Shown here one piece after another: positions 1 to 11,275 of a stretch of 64,000 nt of DNA (position 1 is the first letter of the stretch; each line of letters begins with the position of its first letter). The DNA lies in NCBI RefSeq assembly GCF_025024155.1, contig NW_026251798.1:1-64000 (forward strand), given 5' to 3'. The notes below the pieces were generated by a model. It had not been told where the DNA came from. It did not search any database and saw only the letters and a program-made list of their open reading frames with translations. The position numbers were made by a program, and so were the translations under genes. This stretch comes from Gamsiella multidivaricata. Its lineage: Eukaryota > Mortierellomycota > Mortierellomycetes > Mortierellales > Mortierellaceae.

Positions 1-3000
1 ATTCTTCAGGGAATGATGAACCATCGTCAGATCGCACAGCAGGAAGCTGAGAGGCTTGAGCAGGACGAGTCTGTGCCCCGTCATCACCCACAGCAGCCCA
101 GTGGGAATGTGCAGCAGAACGAGCACGCAGTCATGGAAATGCATCAATACGGCAGGCCCCACTCAACCCGCGATCAAAGACCGCAGCAACAGCAGCAACA
201 CCGTATCATGCATCCACAACAACCGCCACATGGACAGCAGGCTGGCCCAGCTCCTCATCCTCCGTATGCGTTGTCCTCAGGACAAAGTCATGCTGAGTAT
301 CCTGGATTCGATCCGCATCATGCAGCTGCGGCGTTTGCTAATAGTGGCGATGCACAGGATCGATTTCACAGCCCAATGGGCTTTCCCGCAGGTATACAAA
401 TAGTAGGATCGATGCTGCATTTAATGTATCGGATGCCTATTTTCTGACACTGATCTTGTTTTTTCCTTACACCGTTGTTTAGGTGGCCAGGATAGGGGAG
501 TGCTCGTTCGACAGCATAGGCCAGCTTTCGATAATGGTTTGGCCAGCCAAATAAATGTAACCCCTGAGGAGACCAGTAGATGGAATTCATCATCGCCCAC
601 GCACTTTCGAAGAGACGTGACGGACCCTACTTTTCACGGGCAACAGCCACCGCTTCCTCATCCGCAGCAATACTCGTCGATGCCATCCCAACAGCAGAGA
701 TCTCCTTACTCTCCTCCTCCAGCATCCCAGCCTTATTCGTGCGAGCAGTGGACGGATGCCTCAATGCCTAATCATGGCCAGCTGCACCAGAATGGCATGG
801 ATGTGAGCGCACAGCTCCCAGTCCTTTTAGTCGCAGAGCAGGGAGAGGCAGGGCTCGTACCTGCTAATCAGATAGCGCTGGCAAAGGCGAAAGTAGGCAA
901 GGGCAAGGGGAAACCGAAGAATGTTGTCAAGGTCTCAACGGAGTATGAGAGAGCCGAGGGCGTTTTGTCCGCTCCGCCCTCATCAGCGCCACCAGAGCAG
1001 TCGTTCGACCCACACCAGAACGGCTTTCCGTTGCAGGAGCAGGGAGGTGTCGCGCATCAAGGGCAAGATTCTTCGATTGAGATGGCAGCGCAGTTTCCAG
1101 TCTCAGACGATAGATATCCGGCCATGACTGGTCGAGGTAAAGGAAAGTCCAAGGCTGCTTCTCAGTTTTCGATCATCACGGACGTCCAGCGCACCCAGGA
1201 TTTTGACGGGCGCTCATCGAGTATCAGTTCCAGTCCTGCATCGGCTCGCCAGAGGTCTGTAAAGATGGAGGAGAACTTTCAGGATCGAATACCACACTCA
1301 GAGAATGGTTCGAACAGCGGCTTTACAACAGCGGGAGGTCATGACCTAGCACCTGAGAGTCTACTTTTTGGATCGGGCATGATTTTGGTCAAAAAATTGC
1401 CCGATGGGTCGTCATCATCTTCTGAGGGATCAAAGCAGTTTCCACCATCGCAGCTGTCGATCAAAACAGGGCGAGACTTCGGTATAAGGAATGAACCAGC
1501 GTCCGCGACATTGAACACCCCTACTACCCCTCTTTCAGCCAACTCTGTTAAAAAGAAGCGCTCGCGTTTGCAGCTGGAGAATGGAGAAAAGGAGCAGACT
1601 GTCTCGGCTCTTGCAGGACTAACTCCGCAGCCACAACTGTCCAAGACCGACATGGCAACACCTTCGTCCCCGCCTCCCCCACCGCCTCCTGTAAGGGGTA
1701 AGAGTGCCAGTCGACCTCGCAAGGGAGCTGCGTCCGGAAGCACGGATGCTGACATTGAGCGCAGTAACCAGATTACGCGATCGCCTGGACCTGCATGGAT
1801 GATGTTTGGCGCAAATAATACCGGCGCTTCAACCGCAAACAGCAGCAGCGTGAACTCGGCCGCGCCTGGTGGCTCATCCAAATCAGGCGACACCAGCGCT
1901 ATAACCAACAACACTGGAGTGAGGCGCCGACCCCCTTTGCCGCCTTCAAGTCTTTTGGCAGAGAACGAAAAGCGCAAGCCAAAGCGGATCAAAATCGAAG
2001 ACAAAGATGTAAGGCAGGTTCAGCGATCGTCTTCCTCTCTTACAGATGTGGGCGATAGCGACAAAAGGAACGAGGGTGAACTCAAGTCGAACAGTAACAA
2101 GCACGTCGGGCTTACTGAGGATGGCAACGATCGCGACAGCGAGGATGAAGATGAACTCGAGGATGAAGAAGATGAAGTACTGGAGGAGGGTGAGCGTGAT
2201 AATGCTGATCAAAGTGGCGCACGAAAGCGTCGATCGCCTGGGGATGATGACGACGACCATCATGGTGATAACGATACGAACCCAAGCGGCGGTGGCGGGG
2301 GTAGCAGTGGCACGAATGGTCAAAGTCAGGGATCTGGCGGAGGAGGCGCGCGCAAGAGCATGAAACGCAAATCCAACTCGAATCTCGGGGGTAGCAATTC
2401 GAACAAGAAGACCAAGGAAAAATCTAAGGGGTCCTCGTCGGCAGTGTCACAAGAAGGCGAGCTGAGCGTCAGTGGTCGTGAGGGTGAAACTCCGAAAAGC
2501 TCGGCATCAACGGAAGACTCGACTGGCATCTGCCCAGATGGACGCAGCAAAGCTGGTCGACGAAAGAACGGCAAGAACGACAAGGAGCGTAAGGACCTCA
2601 AGGCGCGCGGCACCATCAGAGCAGCAGGATCAGCCGACACCGACACTGAGATGGGGTACCTTCCAATGGAGGATGATATCGAATGCCCCCACATGTTTGG
2701 AATTGACGAGTCGGACAAAGACAAGGGGTTATCGTCTTCAGAGGACGAAGTCGAGGACGAAGATGAGGTGACGAAGGATGAGGACGCTGCGGTCAAGGAC
2801 GAACCCGAATCAGGGGTCAAGTCCTCCGGCGTTTCAACCGCATCTAAAAAGCCCAGTAGCGTTAGCAATGGCGCAGGATCTAAGGCTGGAGACTCTTTGG
2901 AGATGCCGGATGATATCCAGAAGCAGGGACGTGAATGGGTTGACCGATTGGCGATGCCCGAGTCTGCATGGGTAAGTCATTTGTGCGATATTTATGCTGT

Positions 3001-3829
3001 TGTTATTGCCGCCAACCGAAGCACTGATTTGGACGTGTTTACTAACCAACGTTGCCACTTCTGTTCTACAGGAGGAATCTTACAAGATTTACGAAAGAGT
3101 CAAGCGCCTGAAGGAGCTCAAGAACCGGCAACCGGTGCGCAAACGAGACGCCATCTTGGCTGCGATCTTATATATTGTCTGCCGAGATCAAGGATCTCCT
3201 CGAACCTTCTCGGAAATTTGCACGGCCTCTGGCGTGAAGCGCGGAGACATCGGGGCATATTATCGACTGATGCTCAAGATCCTTGAGCCCTCCAAGAACG
3301 CGACCGCCAGTGCTCGCGACACTGATGCCGAAGCCTTTATGGTAAGCTGTTTTCTGTGCTAAAGCTGCTGATCCAAAATTACGTTGAGACATTTAAACAA
3401 TGCTAATGAGCTCTTTCCTCACGCCAATACGAATAGACACGCTGGTGTGAATCGTTGTCGCTTTCGCCTCAGGTCCGACAGGCAGCCGTCCATGTGTTCA
3501 GTATTGCCAACACATTGAACCTGACCTCTGGCAAGTGTCCGTCTTCTGTCGGCGCGGCAGCCATCTATCTGTGTATTTTCGCATGGAACGATGCTCGTAG
3601 ATTGGCGAATTGTCAGCGGTTTCAGTGCTCCGGCTGCCAGTGCCAAGCGCCTCAATCACATCCTGGCCTGACGCATGACCAGGGTTGGATCAGGAAGGAC
3701 TCCAAAGACGTTGCGATCGCTGTTGGTGTTGTGAGTGCGACCCTGATGGGGTGTTTCCGGAACTTGGCCCCTGAGAGAGAGAGACTGATTCCTCCAGAAT
3801 TCTTGAGAGCCGCTGTAGAAGGCGTGTAG
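1..3829 (+). CDS. TFIIB-like protein with long disordered N-terminus (5' partial)
   Basis: Exons 1-391, 483-2971, 3072-3341 and 3437-3829 join in frame. The reading frame is open from base 1, so the start probably lies upstream. The last 250 or so residues form two cyclin-like folds of the TFIIB type: the first contains KRDAILAAILYIVCRDQG-PRTFSEIC, and the second contains QVRQAAVHVFSIANTL and ends LIPPEF, like the PDLFP-DF end of TFIIB. This predicts a factor that bridges promoter-bound TBP and an RNA polymerase in the nucleus. About 900 residues before it are low complexity: Q/H/P-rich first, then S/G/K-rich with acidic runs. No zinc ribbon is visible; it could be upstream or absent. The second cyclin fold carries a cysteine-rich insert (CQRFQCSGCQCQ) near 3612-3650. 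It could be ordinary TFIIB with an odd N-terminus or a diverged paralog of the TFIIB/Brf/Rrn7 family; I cannot say which polymerase it serves. Confidence 0.8.
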
Positions 3830-3972
3830 ACAGTTGTCATCATGTTTTGCAGATCTCAAAAATGTGAATACAACATTAAAGAGTAATATGCCTTTATTTT
3901 GTACATGTTGAGTGCAAGAAAGGATGGGAGGAAAGTGGAATGATGTAGCGAGAAATGGCAGGATGCAACTGC

Positions 3973-5540
3973 TCACTTTTTGACGCCAACGACAGGCTTC
4001 TTGCGCTCCGGTATCCTCTCCTTCAAGTTCTCTGGCTTTGTGTGTTTCCTGACATTCTCCTCTTTGACCTTTCGTGCGTTGATCATGATGGACTTCTTCT
4101 TTGTGGCAGTCTTGATAGCCTTTGGTACATTACGATGACGATTAATCCTCCTAATCTCTGGCACGTTCGCAAACTTCTCCTTGAGTTTCTCGGCATATTC
4201 GAGATGGGCTCTCTCGCGATAGTCACGGACACCCATCTTTTCAGAGGCACGGGCCTTCCAGAGACGGACGTTGCCGTCGTCAGATCCAGAGAGGACGTAT
4301 TTGTTGTCCATGGTGTAGAGCACTGAGAAGACGCGCTGCATACGGTTAGTGTGATAGATGTCGCGAGAATGTCCCTGGCGGGCGTTGAAGAGTCGGATGG
4401 TGCGGTCGTAACCTCCTGTGACAATCTCCTCTCCTGTTGGCGAGTAGTCGACCGACATTCTAGGGAACAAAAGGAAAGTAAAAGGGAGCATTAAGAACAG
4501 AAATCGCAAGCTTAGAAAATTGATCCGCTATTCGCTCCATTGATGTTGTTGAACTAATAAATGATCTCGTCAACTTACACTGCAGAGACGTGGTCCTTGA
4601 GGATGTTTTGGGCCTTATCCATATTGCGCATATCAAAGGCATAGATATTGTGATCTTCGTTCGCCGCCATAAAGTTGAATGCCTCCATTGGGTTCCATGC
4701 AATGGCGTTCGTCCTCATAGCCAGAATCAACTTTGTCACGGGCTGCGATGTCCGAAGATCATAAAGAATAATGGTTCTGTCCGATCCTGTTGAGGCGATG
4801 ATGTTGGTCTCAGTCTGGTTAAACTTGACTGTGTTGATCGTATCCACGCCCCAGTTCAGGGTCTGGACGGGTTCTGCCCTGTCATGGTCCCAGATATTGA
4901 TCTCAGATCCTGAGGTTGCAAAAACGTTGTCCGATCGATGATGTGAAATCCCACTGAACGCGTTCTTCCCCGTATAGGTCGCGACCGGTGCAATTGTTGA
5001 AGCACCTCCTCCATCCATATCATACGCCGTCATTGTTGGGTCCCAGATCTTGACCGTTCGATCGTTTGAGCAGGACAAGAACCGCTCTCCTTCCAAGAAA
5101 CTGGAGACCCCCGTGATCATCGCCTTGTGTCCGACAGTGCTCCAAATTGTCTTTTGCTCCGAGAGACTCCACAATCTCAAATCGCCATCGCCTCCGCCCG
5201 AGACGAGCCAGTCCAACTTCTTGGGGTGCTTAGCCATGGCGTAGACGCCGTCTACATGCCCTGAAAGAGCTCCGACGAAGGGCTTGGCAAACATGCGCTC
5301 GACTTTGACGGCATTGAGGGCTCGAGTATACTCGCGGGCTTTTTCAAAGGGGTGGAGAGACGGGTCGAGGTTGCGCTGGACTTTGTGGATGTCATTGGAG
5401 CGCTGGCGAGTGGACTCCTCCACGCTGCGGGAGAGAACTTTTACTTTCTGATACGAGAAGAAGCGTTAAAGCCTGCAATATTAGAATAGGTCCTTGGGTG
5501 AGTTGCTCGGTATTCATTGAAATGCAGTAAAACTCACCAT
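3973..5540 (-). CDS. SOF1: SOF1/DCAF13-like WD40 protein, U3 snoRNP component
   Basis: Exons (minus strand) are 5538-5540, 4579-5447 and 3973-4459, giving 452 residues; human DCAF13 is about 445. The first coding exon is only the ATG; after splicing the protein begins M-KVKVLSRS, which matches the DCAF13/Sof1 start. Hallmarks follow: DPSLHPFEKAREYTRALNA, FAKPFVGALSGHVDGV, repeated WD blades (for example SGGGDGDLRLW, SCSNDRTVKIWD), DHVSAVMSVDYSPTGEE across the second splice, and the C-terminal ASEKMGVRDYRER...IRRINRHRNVPK with a lysine-rich tail. In yeast and animals this protein belongs to the small-subunit processome that cleaves pre-rRNA in the nucleolus. It is transcribed away from NOC2, with 352 bases between the two start codons. 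The identification is firm; only the ATG-only exon rests on splice logic and homology. Confidence 0.95.
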
Positions 5541-5892
5541 GGAAATAGATGTGTTACGTAATAAATAGACGTGGATAGGGCGAAAATGGAGGAGAAATGC
5601 GAAATGGATGGCGAAGGAGTGGGTGCACGCTCGGAGAACAACAAAAGCAATGGAGTTTGGTCTCTCTTGGTTCCTTTAGAAGAGAAGTACAAAAAAAAAA
5701 AAAAAGTCAACAACCAAGCCACGAGCTGTGTTTTGATAACTTTTTTTTTTTTTTTTGTGCTGTCAGTCAAGCACGCACACCACCTTCGCCTCCTTTCACT
5801 CGCAAGATTAGTTCGCTTCATTCACCTCGAGTCTTCTCTTTCCTCACACTTTCCCCCTTTTCCCGTTCCGCACAGAAGACTAAACCTTCACT
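5541..5892. promoter_or_regulatory. shared divergent promoter of SOF1 and NOC2
   Basis: These 352 bases separate the start codons of two divergently transcribed nucleolar genes. The stretch contains an uninterrupted A run (5691-5705) and T run (5741-5756) about 35 bases apart. Such poly(dA:dT) tracts are known to exclude nucleosomes at fungal ribosome-biogenesis promoters. No TATA box was recognised near either gene. A CT-rich strip at about 5790-5870 precedes the NOC2 ATG and may be its start region. Confidence 0.6.
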
Positions 5893-8529
5893 ATGGCAAA
5901 GGCAACAAAGGCGACTATCAAGTATCAGAAGAAGCACCTTAAGTCGGCCATTGAGCAGCGCCGAAAGAAGCAAAAGGCCACCCAGCTCTACAAGAAGCGC
6001 AACCCCAAGAAGTTTGGTCGTGGCGCCAATGCCGAAGGTTCATCGGGTGCTGATAACGAGGATGCCCAGGACGACAATGAGGAGGAGCACGATAATGACG
6101 ACGCTGAGAATGAGAAGGGCGACGAAAAGTATGTATCACGACCCTCTTTTTCCCTTGTCCACCCTCTTGACATTTGCACTGTAGACCATGCTCATCTCGC
6201 ATCTCGGGAGTGGAAGCCAGGAAATCTAATTGCATTATCGATTGGTCTTTATTATAGGTCAAAGGGCTTGAGCGTGGACGAGTTTTTCAACAATGATCTG
6301 GACTCTGACGATGAGGAGGAATTTGAATCAGATAACGAAGACTTTGCTGGAATCGACACCATTGTTGAGGACGGTGACGGCTCAGATATGGAGGTTCCTG
6401 TACCAAAGAAGCAGACTGCCGCTGACAAGGCGAAGCAGGCTGCCAAGGCAGAGGCTAACCAGAAGATTCAGTTAGAGGCATTGAAGGAGAAGGATCCCGA
6501 GTTCTACAAGTACCTGAAAGACAACGATAGTGAGCTCTTGGAGTTTGATGGAGAGATGGAGGATTTGGCCAGCGAGGAGGAAGACGAGGATGAGGACGAG
6601 GATGATGATAACGATGAAGAGATGGAGGGAGGTGATGAAGAGATGGAGGAGGCCGAGCCAAAGGTATGCCCTATGGTCATCATTTTACAGGTGGTACCTT
6701 TTACTATCATCTTCAGTTCTCTAATACGCATCAACATTTGGTTTCTGTTTTTAATAAGAAAAAGAGCAAGAAAGCCAAGAACATGGAGGAAGAGGAGACC
6801 ATGGACGGCGTTCCGCTCGTCACAAAGGATATGGTCGCTGCATGGCAAACTGCTCTTGTGGAGAAGCACTCTCTCCGTGCCCTTCGCCGCGTCCTGCTCG
6901 CCTTCCGCGCTGGAGCCCACTTGCATGATGCAGAGGACAGTCGAACATACGCCTACAGGATCAATAGCCCCATTATCTTCAACAAGTTGGTGGTCCTCTG
7001 CTTGAAGCATGTCATCCCTACGCTCGACCACCATCTCCCCATTCAGACCACTGCCGGAGGCAAGCCAAAGCCAGTCAATTCTGGATCGAAATATACAACT
7101 CTTCAGCCCTTGATCAAGTCTTTTCTTCAAAACACGGTGTTCCTGCTCAAGGAGTTGACGGATCAGGAGATGATTTACTTTGTCATCCGCGAGTCTGAGA
7201 AGGCCATTCGCTACCTCGTTGGATTCCCCAAGGTCACCAAGGACTTACTGAAGGTATTTAATTTATTTATTTTTTGCAAAAGAAACGATCCACTTGAAAA
7301 TGATTATTTTTTAGATAACACTTACTTTTTTTTTTCTTTAGCATTTGTTGTTCTTGTGGTCGACTGCCTCAGACCGCGTTCGTATTATTTCCTTCTTGAC
7401 GATCCGGACCATGTGCCTGCAATTGGGCTCCACTCTCCTTGATCTGGCCTTGAAAGGCGTTTACCTGACTTTTGTCCGATATGCCAAGACAACAACGGTT
7501 CATACGTTGCCTAACCTGCATTTGATGCAGAACTGCGTTGCTCAACTGTACGGTCTCGATTTCGAGCGATCCTACCAGCATGGATTCGTTTATATTCGTC
7601 AACTCGCCATCCACCTCCGCAACGCCGTCTTGGTCAAGACCAAGGAGTCGTTCAAAGCTGTTTACAATTGGCAGTACCTCCACTGCCTGGGTCTTTGGTC
7701 CCAGGTAGTATCGACACATGCGCTCAACAACGCAGGACAGCCCACGCCGCTGCACGCTTTGATCTACCCGCTCGTTCAGGTCTCGCTGGGAGCTTTAAGA
7801 CTGATCCCGACTTCGACCTACTACCCTCTCCGCTTCCAGATTATCCGCAACTTGATTCTGTTGGTCGAGAATACGGGCACGTTTATTCCTCTGGCGCCTT
7901 TCCTGTTTGAGGTACTCGAGGGAGGGGAGATGAAGCGCCCTGGTCGCAAGGGAACGTTGAAGCCTCTGGAGTGGGATCTTGGATTCAAGTGTAGCAAGGA
8001 ATACAAGGGTTCGCGCGTCTATCAGGATGGTACGGGAGAGCAAGTGTACGAGTTGATGACGGAATACTATGCGCTCTTCAGCACGTCGATCTCGTTCCCA
8101 GAGTTGGCAATCCCTGCGATTGTGCAGTTGAAGCGGTTTATTAAGAAGTCGTCTCTGGTCAAGTTGACGAAACAGTTTGCGGGGCTGGTTGACAAGTTGG
8201 AGCAGAATTCGAGGTTTGTAGAGGCGGAGCGCAATAAGGCAGACTTTTCGCCAAGTGATGCGGCAGGTGTATCTGGATTCATGAGAAGTCAGGATAAGGA
8301 GAAGACGCCCCTGGGCAGCTACTGGAAGGGCGTCAAGCGGAGTGTGATGGCAAAGCGCAAGATGATTGAGGAGGCACGCAAGGACAGAGCGGAGAGGGAG
8401 GATAAGGCCGAGTCCTCGGGATCGTCAAGGAGAGGTAAGGGTGATGAGGACGAGGATGAGGGCGAGGACGAGGACGAGTCGATGGATGAGGACGATCTGG
8501 AGGAGGTCGAAGATGACTACAGCGAGTAG
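5893..8529 (+). CDS. NOC2: NOC2-like nucleolar complex protein
   Basis: Exons 5893-6128, 6258-6663, 6759-7253 and 7342-8529 give 774 residues. The start ATG opens a lysine-rich segment (MAKATKATIKYQKKHLKS). An acidic stretch with FFNNDLDSDDEEEFESDNED follows, then the Noc2 core: ITKDMV-like TKDMVAAWQTAL, LRALRRVLLAFRAGAHL, YAYRINSPIIFNKLVVLCLKH, LLFLWSTASDRVRIISFL and LHLMQNCVAQLYGLDFERSYQHGF. It ends in a mixed basic/acidic tail with runs of D/E. Noc2 pairs with Noc1 and then Noc3 to carry pre-60S particles from nucleolus to nucleoplasm. The first intron (6129-6257) is 129 bases and has no in-frame stop, so unspliced RNA would still be translatable with a 43-residue insertion. Confidence 0.95.
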
Positions 8530-9008
8530 GAATCTTGACACTCTTATCCTCTCAGACAGGCACTTTCATGCTTACACATTTTACACCCGGCATATCCATG
8601 ACACTATTTTTTTTCTCTTCATATCCTCATAACTTCATATTATCATATTAAAAAGAGGAACAAAACAACGCCTATGTGGACAGCGGAATGAACGAGCAGG
8701 TGGTGGTAATTTTGCAGTATCGAGGGGCTGAAGTTATCTGCTTTCTCAGAACTTATCCCCGCCCAAAATCAGTGTGACGAAGCGTGGGGCCCGTGTGTAG
8801 TAACTCAACGCCCAAGCCGGACAGGCCGTTAGGGACTATAAGAGCAAAAGAGGTTTATATCGTTGTCATCCATGAGCAACATTGCACTTGGTTCACTGGG
8901 ACAAACTAGTCTGTCCGCAAGAGGAGACCATAAATCGACAGAGAAAGGGAGACTCAAGAGGGTTGGATGAGTGTGGATGTATGGATGCAGGAAGAATGGA
9001 GAGATGGA

Positions 9009-9058
<50 letters not shown>

Positions 9059-9413
9059 GTTGTCGTTGTTTTCTCATGGAGAGGCTAAGCAGTTTGTTCA
9101 CGGACTAGTTCTAACGTTCAGCGAGCTGTTGCAACAGGTACAACGGTTTATTCGAGAATGATGTCATAGTCATAAGAATGCTGCGCCTAGTTTCTAGAGC
9201 ACCACTTTGCTTAGCTCTTCGAACTAGGATTAGACAGCAATCAATCGAATAAACCACTGGTTCAACCTAGAGCCTCCTGACCACTCCGACTGTTTGCAGC
9301 TATCCAATACGCTGGCAACCCTTCCCTGGTCCCTGGCCGTCTTTTGTTTTTTCCACACGACACACAATACATAGCACTCGCGCAACACACAATACGTACA
9401 CAACATACACGCA
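8530..9413. other. gene-free interval with microsatellite
   Basis: No open frame here resembles a gene on either strand. Apart from the TC microsatellite and the presumed 3' region of NOC2, nothing was recognised. A short frame on the minus strand is only the translated microsatellite. Confidence 0.6.
9011..9055. repeat. (TC)n microsatellite
   Basis: About 22 uninterrupted TC units, read directly from the sequence, lie in intergenic DNA between NOC2 and a degenerate zinc-finger gene. Confidence 0.98.
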
Positions 9414-9738
9414 TTGACGAAGGTCAAGGCCAACAAGAATCAAAAGACAGAGAATTCAGCGACACGCGACCCCTCACCAAGCAAGTGTCCTCATTGCGGG
9501 TTTACAACCATCGATAAAAGTGTTCTAAGATGCCATATCAACGATGTTCATACGCTGTTTTTCATCTGGGATCGGAACCGTCCAAAGTCGGTCAAAGTGG
9601 AACGAATTGATGGTCTTTACCGATACGATCCCTGTAAAAAGACATACGACAAGGGCGTCGTCCATGCGCTTTCATATGAAGTCCTATACTTGGTTGCCCG
9701 AGCCGGAAGAGCCTGACTCTCCAGAGCTACTGTCGTGA
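9414..9738 (+). pseudogene. decayed C2H2 zinc-finger gene fragment
   Basis: Frame 9414-9716 encodes one intact finger, CPHCGFTTIDKSVLRCHINDVH (C-x2-C-x12-H-x4-H, here quoted in parts: CPHC at about 9488-9499, HINDVH at about 9536-9553). A second finger-like stretch, YDPCKKTYDKGVVHA, follows. In it the first Cys of a C-x2-C pair appears as Tyr. The expected continuation FHMKSYTWLPEPEEPDSPE is in another frame (9544-9738), so a frameshift lies near 9668. There is no ATG at the head of the frame. I read this as the remains of a two-finger protein. An unannotated intron at the shift is a less likely alternative. The gene's target and role are unknown. Confidence 0.4.
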
Positions 9739-11275
9739 ACCTATACTTATTCAGAGTCAGAATAATCTTTTCAGAGCAAGGTGAAACAAAGCCAGGGAGA
9801 GTGATATAGTTTCTAGGAAGCAGAGTCAAAGGAAGCGTAGGAGTATATTCAAGTCACCAGATGAGGAACAAACAGGTATAGAACTATAGAGATATCTCTG
9901 CGATATTTTACCCTTATGTATTCACTTTCAGACAAGAGATCTTTATTTCCAGGGCAGACGGGCATCTTATATAGCGGTTCCCGTCTGCACCACATTAAGG
10001 GTACTCTGCTTGCACGTACTACATAGGCCAATATAGTAAAGCAGGCTTTTGAACAAAGACTGACGACGGCATCCTACTTACCGTTACGCCTGTGCTCGGA
10101 TGTTGGCAGGGTGTGTGATGTTGAACACCTGTAACGGTCAAGCAGTGCTGGTCAACACAATTGAAGTATATGGACGGATGCGATGCATTGATGCTCATCG
10201 AGAGTCGGCCAGGAATGGTACGATTGAAACGTCGTTGCCTGATCCGACCAGATCTTATCACGGCCGGGTCCTGCCCCTGACCATGGGCAATGGCGCTGGG
10301 TACGAGAAGCCAAAGTTGATTATTGGCACAGAAATGTTCGATGGCTTGGTGACGTGCTCGACTCGTTTGGATGCTGAGGAAAAAGTCGACATGCGGTCGG
10401 ACCAAGCAACGACACATTTATGCTGAAAACAGAGGAGGATTGCAGGGCTACGCGGATTTTCTTCGAGGACTGTTGTTACTTAATTTAGAGTTGATTGATA
10501 AACGTCGTGTAGATGTGGTGTATGTGGAGCCCACATCTCTTTCCTACTTATTTTTGATCCTCATGTACAGTACATCAATATATTTCAACGACGACAATGC
10601 ATACCACGTCATTGTTGGTAGTTCTCTTCACCAACTTCGACAGCTCAAGGCGGCCTTTTATGACCCCTCGACATACCATTTGTATCGGGCTTGGGGTCCT
10701 CTCACGAGCGCCCATGTCTGTCAGCCATTTTCGATCTTTACATTGCACCAGAATGCGTCGATCACCCGAGGAAATGGCCATGAACTCATGGTGTCTTCTG
10801 TTCGGGGCAGTGCCTGTGATGATAGTTAACTCGCCCTATCTAAGGATGGAGGTTGAGGCGGCATCGAAGCGGCACGATCAGGAGGAGAACGAGAGCGCAG
10901 ATGCCCCAGCTGTGGAAACATGGATGCACGGGATCTCAGGTGATAATGGGGAGATTGAGATGAAGCAGCGCGAAATGAAGGGGGCCGAGGAGAGTATTCC
11001 CTAGTTTTTTTTAGCGCCAGATTCCCCACGCGCGAGAGGCGCGTTAGTTTTGCATATCACGTGCGTGTAGACAGAGAATTTTTCTGTAACTGCATACTAG
11101 CCCTCTAATTGCATACCGCAAAAATAAACAACTGATTTTTTCAATGGGTTCAGGTCCAGCAAAGATTGGTAGCATCGAACGAGTTTACCATTGACGTCCT
11201 CCCTTTTTTTGCTTCCCTCCTTCACTCTCCTTGCATCAACTTACGCGGCAGAGGATTCAAGAAAGCTCAGCAACC
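9739..11275. other. interval without a confident gene
   Basis: Several frames of 100-150 codons exist on the plus strand (10100-10426, 10371-10829, 10597-11004). They overlap one another, have no recognisable motifs and show no clear splice-joined model. The 10100 and 10371 frames might be pieces of one broken gene, and the end of the 10597 frame (acidic, ending at 11004) looks slightly gene-like. None can be supported. The last 100 bases are the probable promoter and leader of eIF3e, CT-rich just before its ATG. Confidence 0.45.

Noticed and set aside
1339..2868. Minus-strand frames of 180-221 codons opposite the TFIIB-like gene
   Set aside because: They are low-complexity mirror images of the S/G/acidic blocks and contain no domain.
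10100..11004. Overlapping plus-strand frames that might form one broken gene
   Set aside because: No recognisable family, no phase-consistent splice sites joining them, and frames overlap; noted only as an unassigned interval.
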